64,000 nt of DNA from Rana temporaria (Eukaryota; Chordata; Amphibia; Anura; Ranidae): the NCBI RefSeq assembly GCF_905171775.1, contig NC_053499.1:79142315-79206314 (forward strand). The letters run 5' to 3'. The translations under genes and the position numbers were made by a program. The notes beneath the pieces were generated by a model. The model saw nothing but the letters and a program-made list of their open reading frames with translations. It searched no databases and was not told where the DNA came from. Every line of letters begins with the position of its first letter. The first letter of the stretch is position 1. Positions 11,264 to 22,776 of the stretch are shown in pieces.

Positions 11264-12664
11264 ATTCTAATTTCCTGTAATTTTCCTCTACACCCCTTAT
11301 GCCACTGCACTGAACTATACATACCTCTGCCTTCTCCGGAACTGACCCTGGCCTGTTATACGACCACACTTCTGCCTAATGCTAAACTGTACCTACCTCT
11401 GCCTGCTCCCGAACTGACCCTGGTCTGTTATACGACCACGCTTCTGCCTAACGCTAAACTGTACCTACCCCTGCCTGCTCTGGAACCCCGGACTGTTTGA
11501 CCAAATTTTTGCCTGCCTCTTGGATTGATCTTTTACCCTGCTATGCTAGTGGGAACACAGGGGTCTCACATATGTGAGGGGCTCCAGAATAGTTTTTCTG
11601 GATGAAGAAAACAATTTTTTTGTTTTCTCATTACCGGATTAGAGTCAGGAGACTCGGAGGCTTCAAAGAGATTTGGGTGGGAGAAGCCTCTACCCCTGTC
11701 CCCGTTCTTTCCTGGTCTGCTACTTGGACTATGTTCCTGCTTATTACCAGGACCAATATTTTGGCACTGCTGGCAATGTCTCTACTTGCACTGACCCTGG
11801 ACTGTATCCCTGCTTCTTCTGACTATGGACAATATTTCTGTCTGCTGCCTGGACAATTTCATTCACTGTCGCTGACCACGTCCCTGCCTGCTGCCTGGAT
11901 CAGGGCTCTCCTCCTGTGGACAATTGAACTACTAAAACCACAGGTAATCTTTTTTTTACCCTTTACTCAGCAGAATGTATTTTAGGGTGTAATTATTGGT
12001 ATGTACATGCTGTTAGAAATATGAAGGGCCTTCAAAAATGTGATAGATTGTAAGGAAATTGGATGCATAATTTATGTCCCTAGAACACCTGATGGTGCTT
12101 TGTGGATGTTGGGCCTCTATGTGGACAGGCTGTGTAAAAGTCTCACACATGTGGTATCACCATACTCAGGAGGAGTAGCAGAATATATTTTGGGGTGTAA
12201 TTTTTGCTATGTACATGCTATGTGTTGGAAATATCCTATAAATGGACAACTTTGTATAAAAAAAATCTGTTTTCATTTTTTTTCCACATTTTCCAAAAAC
12301 TTCTGGAAAAAAATGAACCATTCAAAAGACTCATTATGCCTCATAGATTATACATTGGGGTGTCTGCTTTCTAGAACACCTGACGTTGCTACTTCAGTGT
12401 TGGGCCTCTGTATGTGGCCAGGCTGTGTAAAAGTCTCACACATGTGGTATTGCCATACTCAGGAGAAGCAGCAGAATATATTTTGGGGTGTCATTTGTGG
12501 AATGTACATGCCATGTGAGAGAAATAACCTGTTATAATGACAATTTGGTGTGGAAAAAAAAAATCTTAATTTTGCAAAGAATTGTGGGGAAACATGACAA
12601 CTTCAAAAAACTAACTATGCCTCTTACTAACTACCTTGGAATGTCTACTTTCCAAAAAGGGGTC
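11264..12664 (+). other. piggyBac 3' non-coding region, part 1
   Basis: Continuation of the piggyBac element beyond the PLE-A TSD. It includes a 49-bp direct repeat unit at 11330-11490 ('cctctgcctgctcc..gaactgaccctgg'), and two copies of a block around 12070-12240 and 12370-12530 that read 'agaacacctga..gttgggcctctatgtgg' and 'ttttggggtgt'. ORFs across it (for example 12040-12537) have no family match and are probably incidental. Confidence 0.6.
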
Positions 12665-12711
12665 ATTTGGGGGGTATTTCGTAGCATCGCTGTGGCTGGA
12701 AGAATTATACC

Positions 12712-12859
12712 ATGGGTCTTCAAACTACGGCCCTCCAGTTGTTCAGGAACTAAAATTCCCATCATGCCTAGTCATGTCTGTGAATGTCAGTGTGTTACAA
12801 TGCCTCATGGGATGTGTAGTTCTACAACAGCTGGAGGGCCGTAGTTTGAGGATCCCTGC
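12712..12859. mobile_element. hAT MITE, 148 bp
   Basis: Inverted ends share CAAACTACGGCCCTCCAG. The 8-bp TSD ATTATACC is exact at 12704-12711 and 12860-12867. Internal 'aattcccatcatgcc' and 'tgcctcatgggatgtgtag' also mirror each other. The ends and 8-bp TSD are those of a hAT MITE group common in vertebrate genomes. It is non-coding. Confidence 0.88.
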
Positions 12860-13697
12860 ATTATACCATCGAGATGACCTGGGGGAGTGTTTGGACCTGT
12901 GCACCGCCTCTTGACGGTGGGCGGTCCCCTGCACTCGCTTCTCAGTCATCCATACATGGTGTTGGGGGCGGAGCCTCTCATGCTCTTCCAGGGGTATTTA
13001 TTGGAGGTGTGGCACAGCATTGATTTCACTTTTTGCTTTCTCTCACTGAGGTCAGACACACTAATGCAGGTCTCCTATTGGAACCCATTCCCTCCAGACT
13101 TTCTTCACCCAGGTACACATCATATGTTTGCATATGACTCATTTGGAGCATTCACCTGCAGCTTGTTTTCCACTACACTCTTTACCATACATTTGCACTC
13201 TAATTTTCTCTTACTTTCTTTTCTTTCCTGCTTTCTCACCTGATGTTTCCTTTATCATACTAGCCAGTTTCTGGCATTTTCTTACCACTTTCTCCTTCAG
13301 ATTCTATGTTCCTACTACCCTTGGCTCAGGTCTTTCATCCATATATAGATATACATGCGTTTTTGTATGCTTACTTACCTTACTATTTCAATTATCTATG
13401 TACACATTACATGTTTGCATATGACTTACTTGGAGCATTTACCTGTAGCCGTTTCCTTCATTACCATCTTCACCACACACCTGCACTCTATTCCACTCTC
13501 ACTCTCCTTCTTTTTCTGCTTTCTTATCTGGAAATATTTTTTTCTTTCATCACACCAGCCAGTTTCTGTCATCTTTCACCACATTCCCCTTCAGTCTCTA
13601 TGCTCTCACCACTCTTGGCTCAGGTCCTTCATCTACAAATACATGCGTTTTTGTACGCTCACCTACTTTATTACTAACTATCCAATATAAATATTTA

Positions 13698-14830
13698 TGT
13701 AGCGCTCACCCCCGCAGGAGCCACTGGTTAAAATAGGGATGGCGTGTTACCTTTTGTGAGCGTCTAGGGGGAATGATGATGATGAGATGATGAGAGCAAT
13801 GACAGAATGTCCAAGCAGCAGGTGTCTTTTCTTGTAGCTTTATTTCACCCAACACGGCAAACAGTGAACTTGAGGTAGATAGGAAAAGATGGGTGAAGAG
13901 GAGAATTGCAGATTCAGGCTGGAACATTATAGAAGCAATCCTGCTTTAAAACGACACTCTACTTTCATCGCCCCTCAGCCGAGGGGGTATAGTGTACCTG
14001 GACAGGCCTCTCACACCAACCTGGCAGCCAGGGTATCACTCGGAGCACTGGGAAGAAGAACAAGTCTCTGCCACAGACCTGGTACAATGAATATCAGGGG
14101 GGTACACAGGCCCTTCCCCCGAACGTAGAATTATGAAGGGAATTTTCCTCAGTGAATTTAGCGCCTGAATCTCCCTCAGGTAGTTTTCCTCGACTGGTCA
14201 CAGACTGACAGGTTGCCAACAGACAAACTCTCAATGTATGGTCACCTTGATCCCTGATGGATCGTCTAGGCCCTGTTGGATCGCCTGCCTCCGGGCTCTC
14301 CTTAGACTGACTCCCCACCGAACAGCACAACTCGCTTGGGATCTTCTCTCAAAGTTTGGGGAACCCAGTAGATCACTGGGGTCCCGCCATAGCTTCAGTT
14401 GCTCCGGGCCAACATGGTCTCGGGAACTAAGGACACCTCGTAGCACGTGCGCCCCGGCCTGGTAGGCCATATCGCCGGGGGCAGTGATGTGCACACACCC
14501 TGAAGGTGGGTGCTGCCCCCGGAACAAGACCCAGAAGACAAACCTAACAAAATGGCGTCCGCTCAAGAAGTACCCTCCCCCAGCATGCCCCGCGAGGGAA
14601 AACCCCTCCTGATTGGCTGCTGGCAAGAGGCACTCCTGACTGAACTCCACTGCTGCCACCTGTCGCCCTGAGGTGGAAAGGCACCTCTGGAACACAGAAT
14701 TAACTGACAGTACAACCCAGCCAGAGCAGAGGCCTAATTTACAGAAATCACCTGGATGAGAGTTAACTAACTTTCTCATCCCCCTCTAAATTTAAAATAG
14801 CACCTGGACTGAAAGTACACAGGTGCTACA
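13698..14830 (-). mobile_element. TG...CA element, probable solo LTR
   Basis: A 1,133-bp insert starts TGTAGCGCTCACC and ends GGTGCTACA, so it has TG...CA termini and a short inverted end. TTTA flanks both sides (13694-13697 and 14831-14834), a 4-bp TSD. On the minus strand an AATAAA signal lies near 13838. These features fit a solo LTR in minus orientation. No protease, RT or gag is present. The 182-aa minus ORF (14779-14231) has no family match and I do not call it. A non-autonomous DNA element cannot be excluded. Confidence 0.55.
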
Positions 14831-15131
14831 TTTATGTTTAGAGACAATATTCCTTATGGACCCATTGAGACTCTTGGGGATGCACAAATTCCATCCACGC
14901 TGTGCCCTTCTTCCGTTTGGCCCCAGTTGGGACTTTGTTTGGCCCCGCCTCCTCTGCTCCCTGGCAGGACACCGTCTCTGCCGCCGTATTGGGAGCCTCA
15001 CATGCGCTGGTCTTCGGCTATGTCCATTGGTGAATATGGGGTTTTTCATATCAAGGGCCCCCCTTACCCTGTGCTCTTTATATCATACTACATACTTTAT
15101 CCTTTCATTTTAGGTATACCACGAGCATTAT

Positions 15132-15171
15132 CCCCCTGAAGAGAGAGCTAAACCTTGTGAAATGTGTCGGG
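15132..15171 (+). ncRNA. Hammerhead-like motif in PLE-B
   Basis: CUGAAGA at 15136-15142 follows a C-run that can pair with GGG at 15169-15171. GAAA at 15059+100 (15159-15162) is followed by U-GU-GUC, giving a 2-bp stem III and cleavage after 15168. Stem II (GAGAGCUAAACCUUGU) pairs poorly, so it is probably a decayed ribozyme. Same spot in the element as in PLE-A. Confidence 0.55.
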
Positions 15172-16179
15172 TATATACTTGATGCTTGTGTGTTTTTTAA
15201 TATGGACAGTTACTTGTAATATCATTTTACCTATATTCTGTATGAATTGGCTCATGTTCATGACATTAATGTATGTACTACGTTTTACTTGAATTAAATA
15301 TATACTGTAATTATTCCTGTTATTTTATTGGCTCCATAGTGCTCACCTCACACAAAGTCCCAAGGGAGAATTTTTATTTTTTGATTTGGGGGGTATTTGT
15401 ACTTTAATGAGATAGGGTGTCAGTACATCAGATGTGATCAAATTGTTACATTTTCAGTAATTGGTTTCATAGCTTGTAGACCAGCCCTCAAAAATTCAAC
15501 TATTTGCTCGCAAAATGCGAGTGGAATTTAGTCCAGGGCGAGTGAGGAGCGGGGGGGGGCTGATAGTTTCCTGCTGAAGCGATCAGCTGCCTGAAATTAG
15601 ATCTCCCATGCCTCCTCCACTGCTCTCCCGGCTTTCTGTCATCTTCTTCCAACTCCTGGGGGGACGAGGCAATGCCGAGCGAGCAGCGCCGGCCGTGGTT
15701 GCTCGGTGACAGGCCCGCCCCCAGGGGTGGACTGACCATTCAGGCTCTCAGGCTGAGTACCCGTGGGCTGAGGCAAGTAGGGAACTATGAGAGGCTCCAG
15801 GATGGACGGGGCAAGATAGATTCGGCCGTGGGATGGATGGCGTGACCGGGTTCCTGGTCCTGAGAGGAGAGAGAGAGAGGGACCAAGAGAGCCTGGGAAG
15901 GAGGAGGACACTTCCTTGACTTGCTGACTGTGATGGTGGGAGGAGGGACCGGCGACCAGCTAAGAACAGGAGTGTGACAGCCACCTTCTACACGGAGAAG
16001 GGTGAGACCCCTCAGAGGAAACCTGTGTACTGTATGTGAATGGGGGATGTACTGTACTTAAAAAAAAGTTGTAAATTGCCAAGTCCTATGCATTGCCCCC
16101 ATGTGTCATGCTTTCTTTATTGAATGCCATGCTGCAATCTGCGGAGACTTCACTTGAAATCCTGTAACACATTTTATGA

Positions 16180-16990
16180 AGCATAAACTACCCCCTCACT
16201 ACCCCCAACCTCCTACACCCCCTTCCCCCCTTTCCCTTACTACCCCCCCACTTCCTACACCCCTCTCTCACTACCCCCCAACTTTCTACACCCCCTCCTC
16301 CTCTCTCCCTTCTCTCACTAGCCCCCCTCTTCCTACACCCTCCTCTCCCCCTCTCTCACTACCCCCCACTTCCTACACTCCCTCCTGCTCTCTTACTAGC
16401 CCCTATCTCTCTACACTCCACTTTCACTACCCCCCACTTCCGACACCCCCTCTCTCACTAGCCCCACTCTCTCATTACCCCCCTTTTCCTACACCCTCCT
16501 CCCCCTCTCCCCCCCACTTCCTACACCCCTCCCCCTTCTCTCACTACCCCCTTCCCCTCTCTCACTAGCCCCCCTCTTCCTACACCCTCCTCTCCCCCTC
16601 TCTCACTACCCCCCCACTCCCTACACTCCCTCCCCCTCTCTCACTAGCCCCCATCTCCCTACACTCCTCTTTCACTACCCCCCACTTCCGACACCCCCTC
16701 CCCCTCTCTCACTAGCCCCACTCTCTCATTACCCCCCTTTTCCTACACCCTCCTCCCCCTCCCCTTCTCTCACTACCCCCTCTCTCACTAGACCCCCTCT
16801 TCCTACACCCCTTTCCCCCTCTCTCACAACCCCCCCACTTTCTACACCCCCTCCCTTTCTCTTACTACCCCCCTCTGCCTCCCCACTATACCCCCTCTCC
16901 CACTACCCCCCCACTTCCTACACCCTCTCTCACTACCCTCCTCTTCCTACACCCTCTCTCCCCTCTTCTTACACCCCTCTCCTTCTCTCT
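16180..16990. repeat. CT-rich imperfect tandem tract
   Basis: About 800 bases of C and T with recurring 'cactaccccccacttcctacaccc'-like units of roughly 30-60 bases. Longer direct repeats are visible, for example 16310-16500 against 16560-16750. The Pro-rich ORF at 16176-16568 is only a readout of this tract. Confidence 0.85.
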
Positions 16991-17011
16991 CCCATTCCTG
17001 ATAGGGGCACG

Positions 17012-17172
17012 GTAAGGCTGCATTGATTGGGTACTGTAAGGCTGCATTGATGGGGCACAATAAGGCTGCATTGATGGGGCACAGTAAGGCTGCATTGATG
17101 GGGCACAGTAAGGCTGCATTGATGGGGCACAGTAAGGCTGCATTGATGGGGCACAGTAAGGCTGCATTCACG
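17012..17172. repeat. 24-bp tandem repeat, about 7 copies
   Basis: The unit is 'ggctgcattgatggggcacagtaa' with few changes. It keeps frames open in both directions because 24 is a multiple of 3. Located inside the hAT-type element. Confidence 0.92.
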
Positions 17173-18336
17173 GGCACAGTGAGGCAAAGATGGGTACTGG
17201 TATGCTTTATGTTACTATTGTTAAAGTTGTTAGTATTTATTTTTGGAAAGTAATTCTGCTTAAAATATTTAACAGTGTAATTTCATGAGATAATTTACAA
17301 GGTCGTGTTTAGGGGTAGACTTAGGGGTAGGGCAGGGGAGGTGTTGGGTGGGGCAACTGGTGGCGAGTAACTCTTAAGGCCTGGCTAGTGGCTCAGGACT
17401 TGAAATTTTGAGCCCTGTTGTAGACCCTATAACTTTCACCCAAACAAAACTAATTTGGGTTATTTTTACCAAAGATATGTAGCAGTATAATTTTTTTTCA
17501 AAATTTATGAAGAAAAATTACTTATTTGCAACATTTTATAATAGAAATGAAGAAAAAATCATTTTTTTTACCAAATGTTGGGACTTTTTTCATTTATAGC
17601 GAACAAAATAAAAACTGCAGAGGTGATCAAATACCACCAAAAAAAAGCTCTATTTGTGTGAAAAAAGGACGCAAATTTCATATGGGTACAGTGTTGCATG
17701 ACTGAGTAATTGTCATTCAAAATGTGAGAGCACCGAAAGCTGAAAATTGGTCTGGTTATTAAGGGGGTTTAAGTGCCCAGTGGTCAAGTGGTTAAGGGGA
17801 ACCCAGCGCCTTGCGTAAGGAGTAATTTTTAACATTTTTACACTTTTTCTTTGTGAAATGGCAGGGGTACAATGTAGCCCATTACCAATTCACATAGCGG
17901 GGCCCCCACAACCACCGGGCAAGGGTTGTGGGGATAAGGGCCTTGTCCCCATCAACATGGGGACATCCTCCCCATGTTGGGGGCATGTGGCCTGGTATGG
18001 TTCAGGAGGGGGGTTTCTCTTGTCCCCCCCCTCTTTTCCTGCAGCTTGCTGGGTTGCGTGCTCAGATAAGGGTCTGGTATAGATTTTTGGGAGGAACCCC
18101 ACGCCATTTTTTTTTATTTTGGTGCAGGGGTTCCCCTTAATATCCATACCAGACCTGAAGGGCCTGATATGGAATTTGGGAGGGACCCCCATGCTTTTTT
18201 TTTTGGTTCGAGGTTCCCCTCAATATTCATACCAGAACAAAGGGCCTGGTAATAAACTGGGGGGAAACCCCTGACATTTTTTTTCAATGACTTTGATCTG
18301 TATTGCTGGGACCCGACAATTCATGAATAGTTTTAA

Positions 18337-18576
18337 CCGCCTCAATACTGGGCACTTTTACCCCCTTCCTGCCCAAGCCATTTTTCACCTTTCAGCGGTG
18401 TCACACTTTGAATGACAATTGCACGGTCATGCAACACTGTACCCAAATGAAATGAAATGAAAAATATTTTTTTTGGTGGTATTTGATTATTTTTTACTTT
18501 TTGCATCATAAATTCCCCCCCAAAATATATAAAAAACAATTACTTTCCTCAGTTTTGGCCAATATGTATTCTTCTA
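18337..18576. mobile_element. piggyBac terminal fragment
   Basis: Starts at a TTAA with CCGCCTCAATACTGGGCAC. It aligns with the inverted right end of the main piggyBac (17791 back to about 17600): both share 'tttgaatgacaatt', 'catgcaacactgtaccca' and 'ggtggtatttgat'. It is cut at 18576, where hAT-1 begins. No coding. Confidence 0.75.
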
Positions 18577-18759
18577 TAGTGATGGAAGAACATCCGATGG
18601 GACGGTTTGCGTACGCTAACCGCGAACGATCGCAAATGTCCGCGAACCGCAAGTTTGCGGTGGGCCCCATTGACTTTAATGGCAGGCGAATATTCAAAAC
18701 CTTCAGGTCATATTTGCAGCCACAAAATACTTACTAGCTGTGCACAAATAGTCCCACAA

Positions 18760-19665
18760 CATGGACACTGACCAACCAGAAGTATTAAGTGAAAAACCGG
18801 ATACATAAGTAAGTGCCGGCCATTATAAGCCCCAAAAATTAGCCGACAGGCGTTCACCTGACAGCAAACAACTTTGGGCCAGATCCACAGACAGAGTACG
18901 CCGGCGTATCTACTGATACGCCGGCGTACTTTCAAATTACCCGCGTCGTATCTTTGGTTTGAATCCTCAAACCAAGATACGACGGCATCTGGGTTAGATC
19001 CGACAGGTATACGTCCTCGTACGCCTTTCGGATCTAAGATGCAATACTTCGACGTCTGCTGGGTGGCGTTCATGTTGTTTTCCGCGTCGGGTATGCAAAT
19101 GAGCTATTTCCGACGATCCACAAACATAATTTTTTCCGGCGTATAGTTAAAGCTGCTTTTTTGCGGCGTATAGTTAGATTTGCCATGTTAAGTATGGCCG
19201 TCGTTCCCGCGTCGAAATTTTAATTTTTTCTTTTTTTTGCGTAAGTCGTCCGTGAATCGGGATGGACGTAAGTCACGTCTAAGTTTAAAAAATGACGTCC
19301 TTGCGACGTCATTTCGCGCAAGCTAAAAGTAAGTTACAGCGGCATAGCGTATCTCTGAAACGCTGCGCCGATCTAATTCTATGTGGATCTGGCCCTCTGT
19401 ATTCTGTGGCTGGAGGTAAATTAAGCCATTCACCGGATACAGAGGTAAGTGTCGGCCATTACAGGCCCTAGAAATTAGCCCACAGGTGTTCATCTGACAG
19501 CAAACAACCTTGTATTCTGTGGCTGGTGGTACACTAGGCATTCACCGGATACAGAAGTAAGTGTCGGCCATTACAGGCCCCAAAAATTGGCCCACGGCCA
19601 CAGGCGTTCACCTGACAGAAAACAACCTTGTATTCTGTTGCTGGTGGTACATTAGTCATTGTAAC
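18760..19665. repeat. ~118-bp tandem units, hAT-1 tail
   Basis: Units contain 'caggcgttcacctgacagcaa', 'tgtattctgtggctggtgg' and 'agtgtcggccattacaggcc'. Three or so copies are here, interrupted by the MITE; two or three more lie at 31775-32040. The two groups were one array before Harbinger-A inserted. Confidence 0.82.
18876..19395. mobile_element. Harbinger-type MITE, GGGCCAGATCC ends
   Basis: Ends are GGGCCAGATCCACA and, inverted, GGGCCAGATCCACATAG. Flanks are TTT (18873-18875) and TCT (19396-19398); the uninterrupted paralogue at 31812 reads 'caactttgtattctg', which predicts TTT, so a 3-bp TSD with one change. Internal 'gttaagtatggccgtcgttccc' recurs in the MITE at 38005-38626. Non-coding. 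Confidence 0.8.
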
Positions 19666-20150
19666 AGCTCTGGTGAGCGGCGTGAACCACAACTGCGGTT
19701 AGCAAGGAACTCAATGCGATTCTCTATGCGACAACTCAGTATTAGTCCCCAGGCGTCACTCCTCGCAACAGGAGTTTGGGGGATCTATACATCATCTCTG
19801 TGTAACATAAAGAAAGGCATTGAGCTATTAAGCATAGACGCATTACGACATGCGACCAAGGCTTAGCGTTTAAAATGAGTTCAAGGTCAATATCCCAATA
19901 CACCACTACATGCAGGTGGTTATCAGTAAGGGACCCCAGGCATCATGCCTAGCAACAGGAGTTTGGGGGTTCTCCACATCATATCAACCTTAGCATGTAG
20001 AGATGTATTTAGGCCACTAGAGGAGATGCTATGAAATAGCATCAACCCCTAGCATAGAAAAGTTAGAGCGAACATATTCAACAATTAGGATGAGGCCTTT
20101 AAGTATTTTATACTTCTGTCAAGCACATAGTAAATTGTATTTGTAGTAAC
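19666..20150. other. Unclassified DNA in the hAT-1 tail
   Basis: No gene or clear end is seen. A motif 'gcaacaggagtttggggg' occurs twice (19767 and 19953), suggesting an old local duplication. Confidence 0.4.
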
Positions 20151-20560
20151 AAGTATTAATTGCATACAAGAGATAGTGTAGCTCAGGTACTTTGGGGATA
20201 CACGTATAATACACAAGTTGTACTGGCAAGTAATAGAAATGTATGAGAGGCAATATAGCTCAGGTACTTTGAGAGTGCATATAGTATTTGTAGTAACACG
20301 TATTAATTGCATATGAGAGGCAATATAGCTCAGGTACTTTGAGAGTACATATAGTATAGTAACAAGTATTAATTGTGTATGAGAGGCAATATAGCTCAGG
20401 TACTTTGAGAGTAAATATAGTATTAGTAGTAACAAGTATTAATTGCATATGAGAGGCAATATAGCTCAGGTACTTTAGAGTACATATATTATTAGTAGTA
20501 ACAAGTATTTATTGCATATGAGAGGCAATATAGCTCAGGTACTTTGAGAGTACATATAGT
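20151..20560. repeat. ~72-bp tandem array, left of Harbinger-A
   Basis: Five to six units carry 'gagaggcaatatagctcagg' and 'tactttgagagtacatatag'. The array resumes at 31705-31780 after Harbinger-A. ORFs on the minus strand (SKYLSYIASH repeats) are just readouts of the unit. Confidence 0.9.
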
Positions 20561-21707
20561 GGGGTAGATTCAGGTAGGACTTGCGCCGACGCATCTCGAT
20601 ATGCGCCGCATAAGTACGAATTTGCACCCACGCAACTATGCGGATGACCCAGAAAAAGAGCTACGTCTGAAATTAGGCTTCTTCCTACGAACGTAGTTTC
20701 TCTCCGCCGGCGCATTTTATGGACATTTTTAGGCTGTGCGCATCTTGCGCTCCCATTGTTTTCCCTCAGCAAATATGCAAATGAGTAACAAACGCTGATT
20801 CACAAACCTGCGCGTGTCAGCAAAGCGCGCAAGCTGTACGGCCAGCGCAAACTTGATCCTCATAAAAGCAGGGGCAAGTTAGCAACAGACGTCCACAGGT
20901 CAGCTGGAGAGCAACTACAGCAGCACCAATACGGACGAGCTGAGCAAGCAGAGCACCCACACTTGCAGGACCTCACATCTGTGTGCCAACATGCCAGGGG
21001 CAGCTATGGTCCTAGCAATACTACTGAGTGAACTGACTCGTAGGAGGGCACGGGAGAGGATATACCGAGTGCGCAGGAACGTCTTTGCCATGGGGGATTC
21101 GGAGGTGTTTTGCATGTTTAGATTCAGCCCTGAAGTCATCCTGGAATTAGCCACAACCCTGCATGATGACATCACCAGCAAGACACATCGTGGACATGCA
21201 GTGGAGCCACTGGTCAAGGTAGTGGCAACCCTGCATTTCCTGGCAAGTGTATCTTTTCAGCGTACAAGTGGAATTGTGGCTGGGATGTCACAATCCTCCA
21301 TGAGCAGATGTGTGCACCAGGTTGTCCCCGCAATCCTCAGACGCATGTCCCACCACTTCATCAAACCCACCCAGGAGGACCTGCGGCAGAAGGGACAGAT
21401 TTCTATCAAATTGCCAGATTCCCACGCACTGTGGGGGCCATTGATTGCACACATGTGGCACTACCCCCCCCCCCCCCGTGACATAGAGCACATATACTGC
21501 AATCGGAAGCATTGGCATTCAATCAATGTACAGGGGATAGTGGATGCCCAAGGCCTCATATGGTACGTCCGTGCCAAACACCCAGGGTCCTGCCATGACA
21601 GCTTCATATACCGTCAGAGCCCCATCCCAACAGAATTTGAACAGAACGTGTATGGGGACAGCTGGCTGGTTGGTGAGTGACATGGGTGTCAGGTATGACT
21701 GTCCGCC

Positions 21708-22366
21708 TGTCAGGAAAGGTTCCTCCCGCTGGTGATACTGCCTGGTGTTTGGCGTGCAGTACTGTGGTCCACCACCAGGTGTCTCCTGGCAGTCTGGAAC
21801 TGCCAGGGGAGCTCTCCCCTGGTGGTATTATGTGATCCTTGGGCTGCAGTACTGGCGTCCACCAGCGGGGAGTTCTTGGCAGTGTGGGGCCGACATCTCC
21901 TGCGATCAGGTGTCACCTGAGCCTGATTGCAGGAGATGTGTATAAATACCTGGCAGTGACAATTAGACCTTGCCTTGATATCTTTCTTGCGCCCTAACCT
22001 GAAACCTGTACCTGAACCTGGAATCCTGTTATCCTGTGCTCTGTGCTTTGTACCTATACCTGTTCCCCCGGTGATCCATCCATCCCCTCCTTGTCCTGTT
22101 TGTGCTCCCTTTCCCCAGCTGCTGACCTCCCGTTGACGATCCTGGCCTGGCCCTGTTGTGATTCCGGTTTGTCCTTATTACTTGTACATATTGGTCTATT
22201 ACTGTTATTATTTGTGGTTTCTGTTGGTGTTGGTTGGAGTGTTTTTGGAGGTTGTTATTTTAATATATTATTTCACTATCCTTAATAAACCATATTTTCA
22301 CTTAAAACACGTCTGGGTTCCATCTGTTGCAGTCCACACAGTTCTGATCACATCTGATTCATGACA
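21708..22366 (+). repeat. 5' LTR
   Basis: Begins TGTCAGG, ends ATGACA. It has a TATA-like TATAAATA at 21941-21948 and an AATAAA signal at 22284-22289, giving a plausible U3-R-U5 order. No standard tRNA primer-binding site could be recognised right after it (GTATATCAAGG). Confidence 0.93.
21941..21948 (+). promoter_or_regulatory. TATA box of the 5' LTR
   Basis: TATAAATA about 230 bp into the LTR and about 340 bp before the AATAAA. The same element is kept in the 3' LTR. Confidence 0.6.
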
Positions 22367-22704
22367 GTATATCAAGGCCATCCCTGATCAGAAGTGGCTG
22401 CACAGAGGAACCATATTGGTTCCGTTGGCTTGTTGAAATGAACCCTAACGTAATTCCCTATTATGCTTTGCTGGCGTCTAAAAGTGGTGACTATCTATGC
22501 CAGACACTAAAAGAGTGGACCCTTGACCAGCTGCTTGAGATCATCAGTTTGGCCCACTCCCAGGTTGACCAATGTTGTGTTTTGTTTGGAGAGGTGCAGA
22601 CTTTAATCCAAATATGTGCTGAGCTAGCACTGTCCTGTGTTCCAGGGACCTGTGATGATTTTTCTCCCCCTTTCAGTGCTGATCAGGTGGAATCTCTGGT
22701 GAGG

Positions 22705-22776
22705 ATGATCCCTCATGCTTTTGTGAGCATGAGGGATGCTCACATCCCTCATGCTCACATGAGCATGAGGGATGCT
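22705..22776 (+). repeat. Perfect-looking hairpin in the gag-like region
   Basis: Alternating 'ccctcatgct' and 'agcatgaggg' units form a cluster of inverted repeats (22711-22720, 22728-22738, 22747-22756 and 22762-22772). It is a strong potential stem and lies just before the frame change. Confidence 0.8.

Larger units (their letters stand above)
12680..15383 (+). mobile_element. PLE-B, 5'-truncated Penelope-like fragment
   Basis: Flanked by the 15-bp direct repeat ATTTGGGGGGTATTT (12665-12679 and 15384-15398); deleting it rejoins the piggyBac 3' region. The right end resembles PLE-A: a hammerhead-like motif about 250 bp before the end and a tail with 'aaagtcccaa'. It has no coding part. A direct repeat of about 290 bp occurs inside (13110-13395 and 13399-13690, both with 'catatgtttgcatatgac' type sequence). 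It carries two later insertions: a hAT MITE and a TG...CA element. Confidence 0.72.
15482..17417. mobile_element. Non-autonomous hAT-type element
   Basis: The 8-bp TSD TTGTAGAC is exact at 15474-15481 and 17418-17425. Ends are CAGCCCTCAAAAATTCAA and, on the minus strand, CAGGGCTCAAAATTTCAA. It holds a GC-rich left part (15540-16000), a long CT-rich tract and a 24-bp tandem array, but no transposase. ORFs in the CT-rich tract are composition artefacts. It lies in the piggyBac 3' region. Confidence 0.87.
939..17791 (+). mobile_element. piggyBac element with nested insertions
   Basis: TTAA lies at 935-938 and 17792-17795. Inner ends are CCACTTAACCAC on the left and CCACTTGACCAC on the right (minus strand), 11 of 12 matching. 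Deleting the element and one TTAA restores FB-1. Total length is 16.9 kb. Removing the nested PLE dimer, PLE-B and the hAT-type element leaves about 4.7 kb. Order: left end, tandem-repeat leader (1270-1880), transposase (1886-3738), long non-coding 3' part (11264-12664, 15399-15481, 17426-17791). The 3' part repeats a block with 'ctcacacatgtggtat' near 12147 and 12436. Immobile now. Confidence 0.9.
1..18336. mobile_element. FB-1, inverted-repeat element split by piggyBac
   Basis: Two flanks of one old repeat, 1-938 and 17792-18336, belong to a family called FB here; other copies lie at 46716-48714 and 51380-53486. The left flank starts inside an arm, so the terminus is outside the window. The flanks join cleanly: deleting 939-17795 gives a run from 'gtctggtatgaatattaa' into 'ggggaaccc' that matches the uninterrupted copy near 46905. 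The right flank ends at a TTAA where another piggyBac fragment begins. No coding sequence is seen; short ORFs here are incidental. Family placement is by internal similarity only. Confidence 0.75.

Noticed and set aside
12040..12537. 165-aa ORF in the piggyBac 3' region
   Set aside because: It crosses two copies of a non-coding repeat block and has no known domain.
14231..14779. 182-aa minus-strand ORF
   Set aside because: No domain, no relative in the window, and it lies inside a TG...CA element in GC-rich DNA.
16176..16568. 130-aa Pro/Ser/Leu-rich ORF
   Set aside because: Readout of the CT-rich tract.
22367..22390. tRNA primer-binding site after the 5' LTR
   Set aside because: GTATATCAAGGCCATCC matches no tRNA 3' end that I recognise; self-priming or decay is possible.
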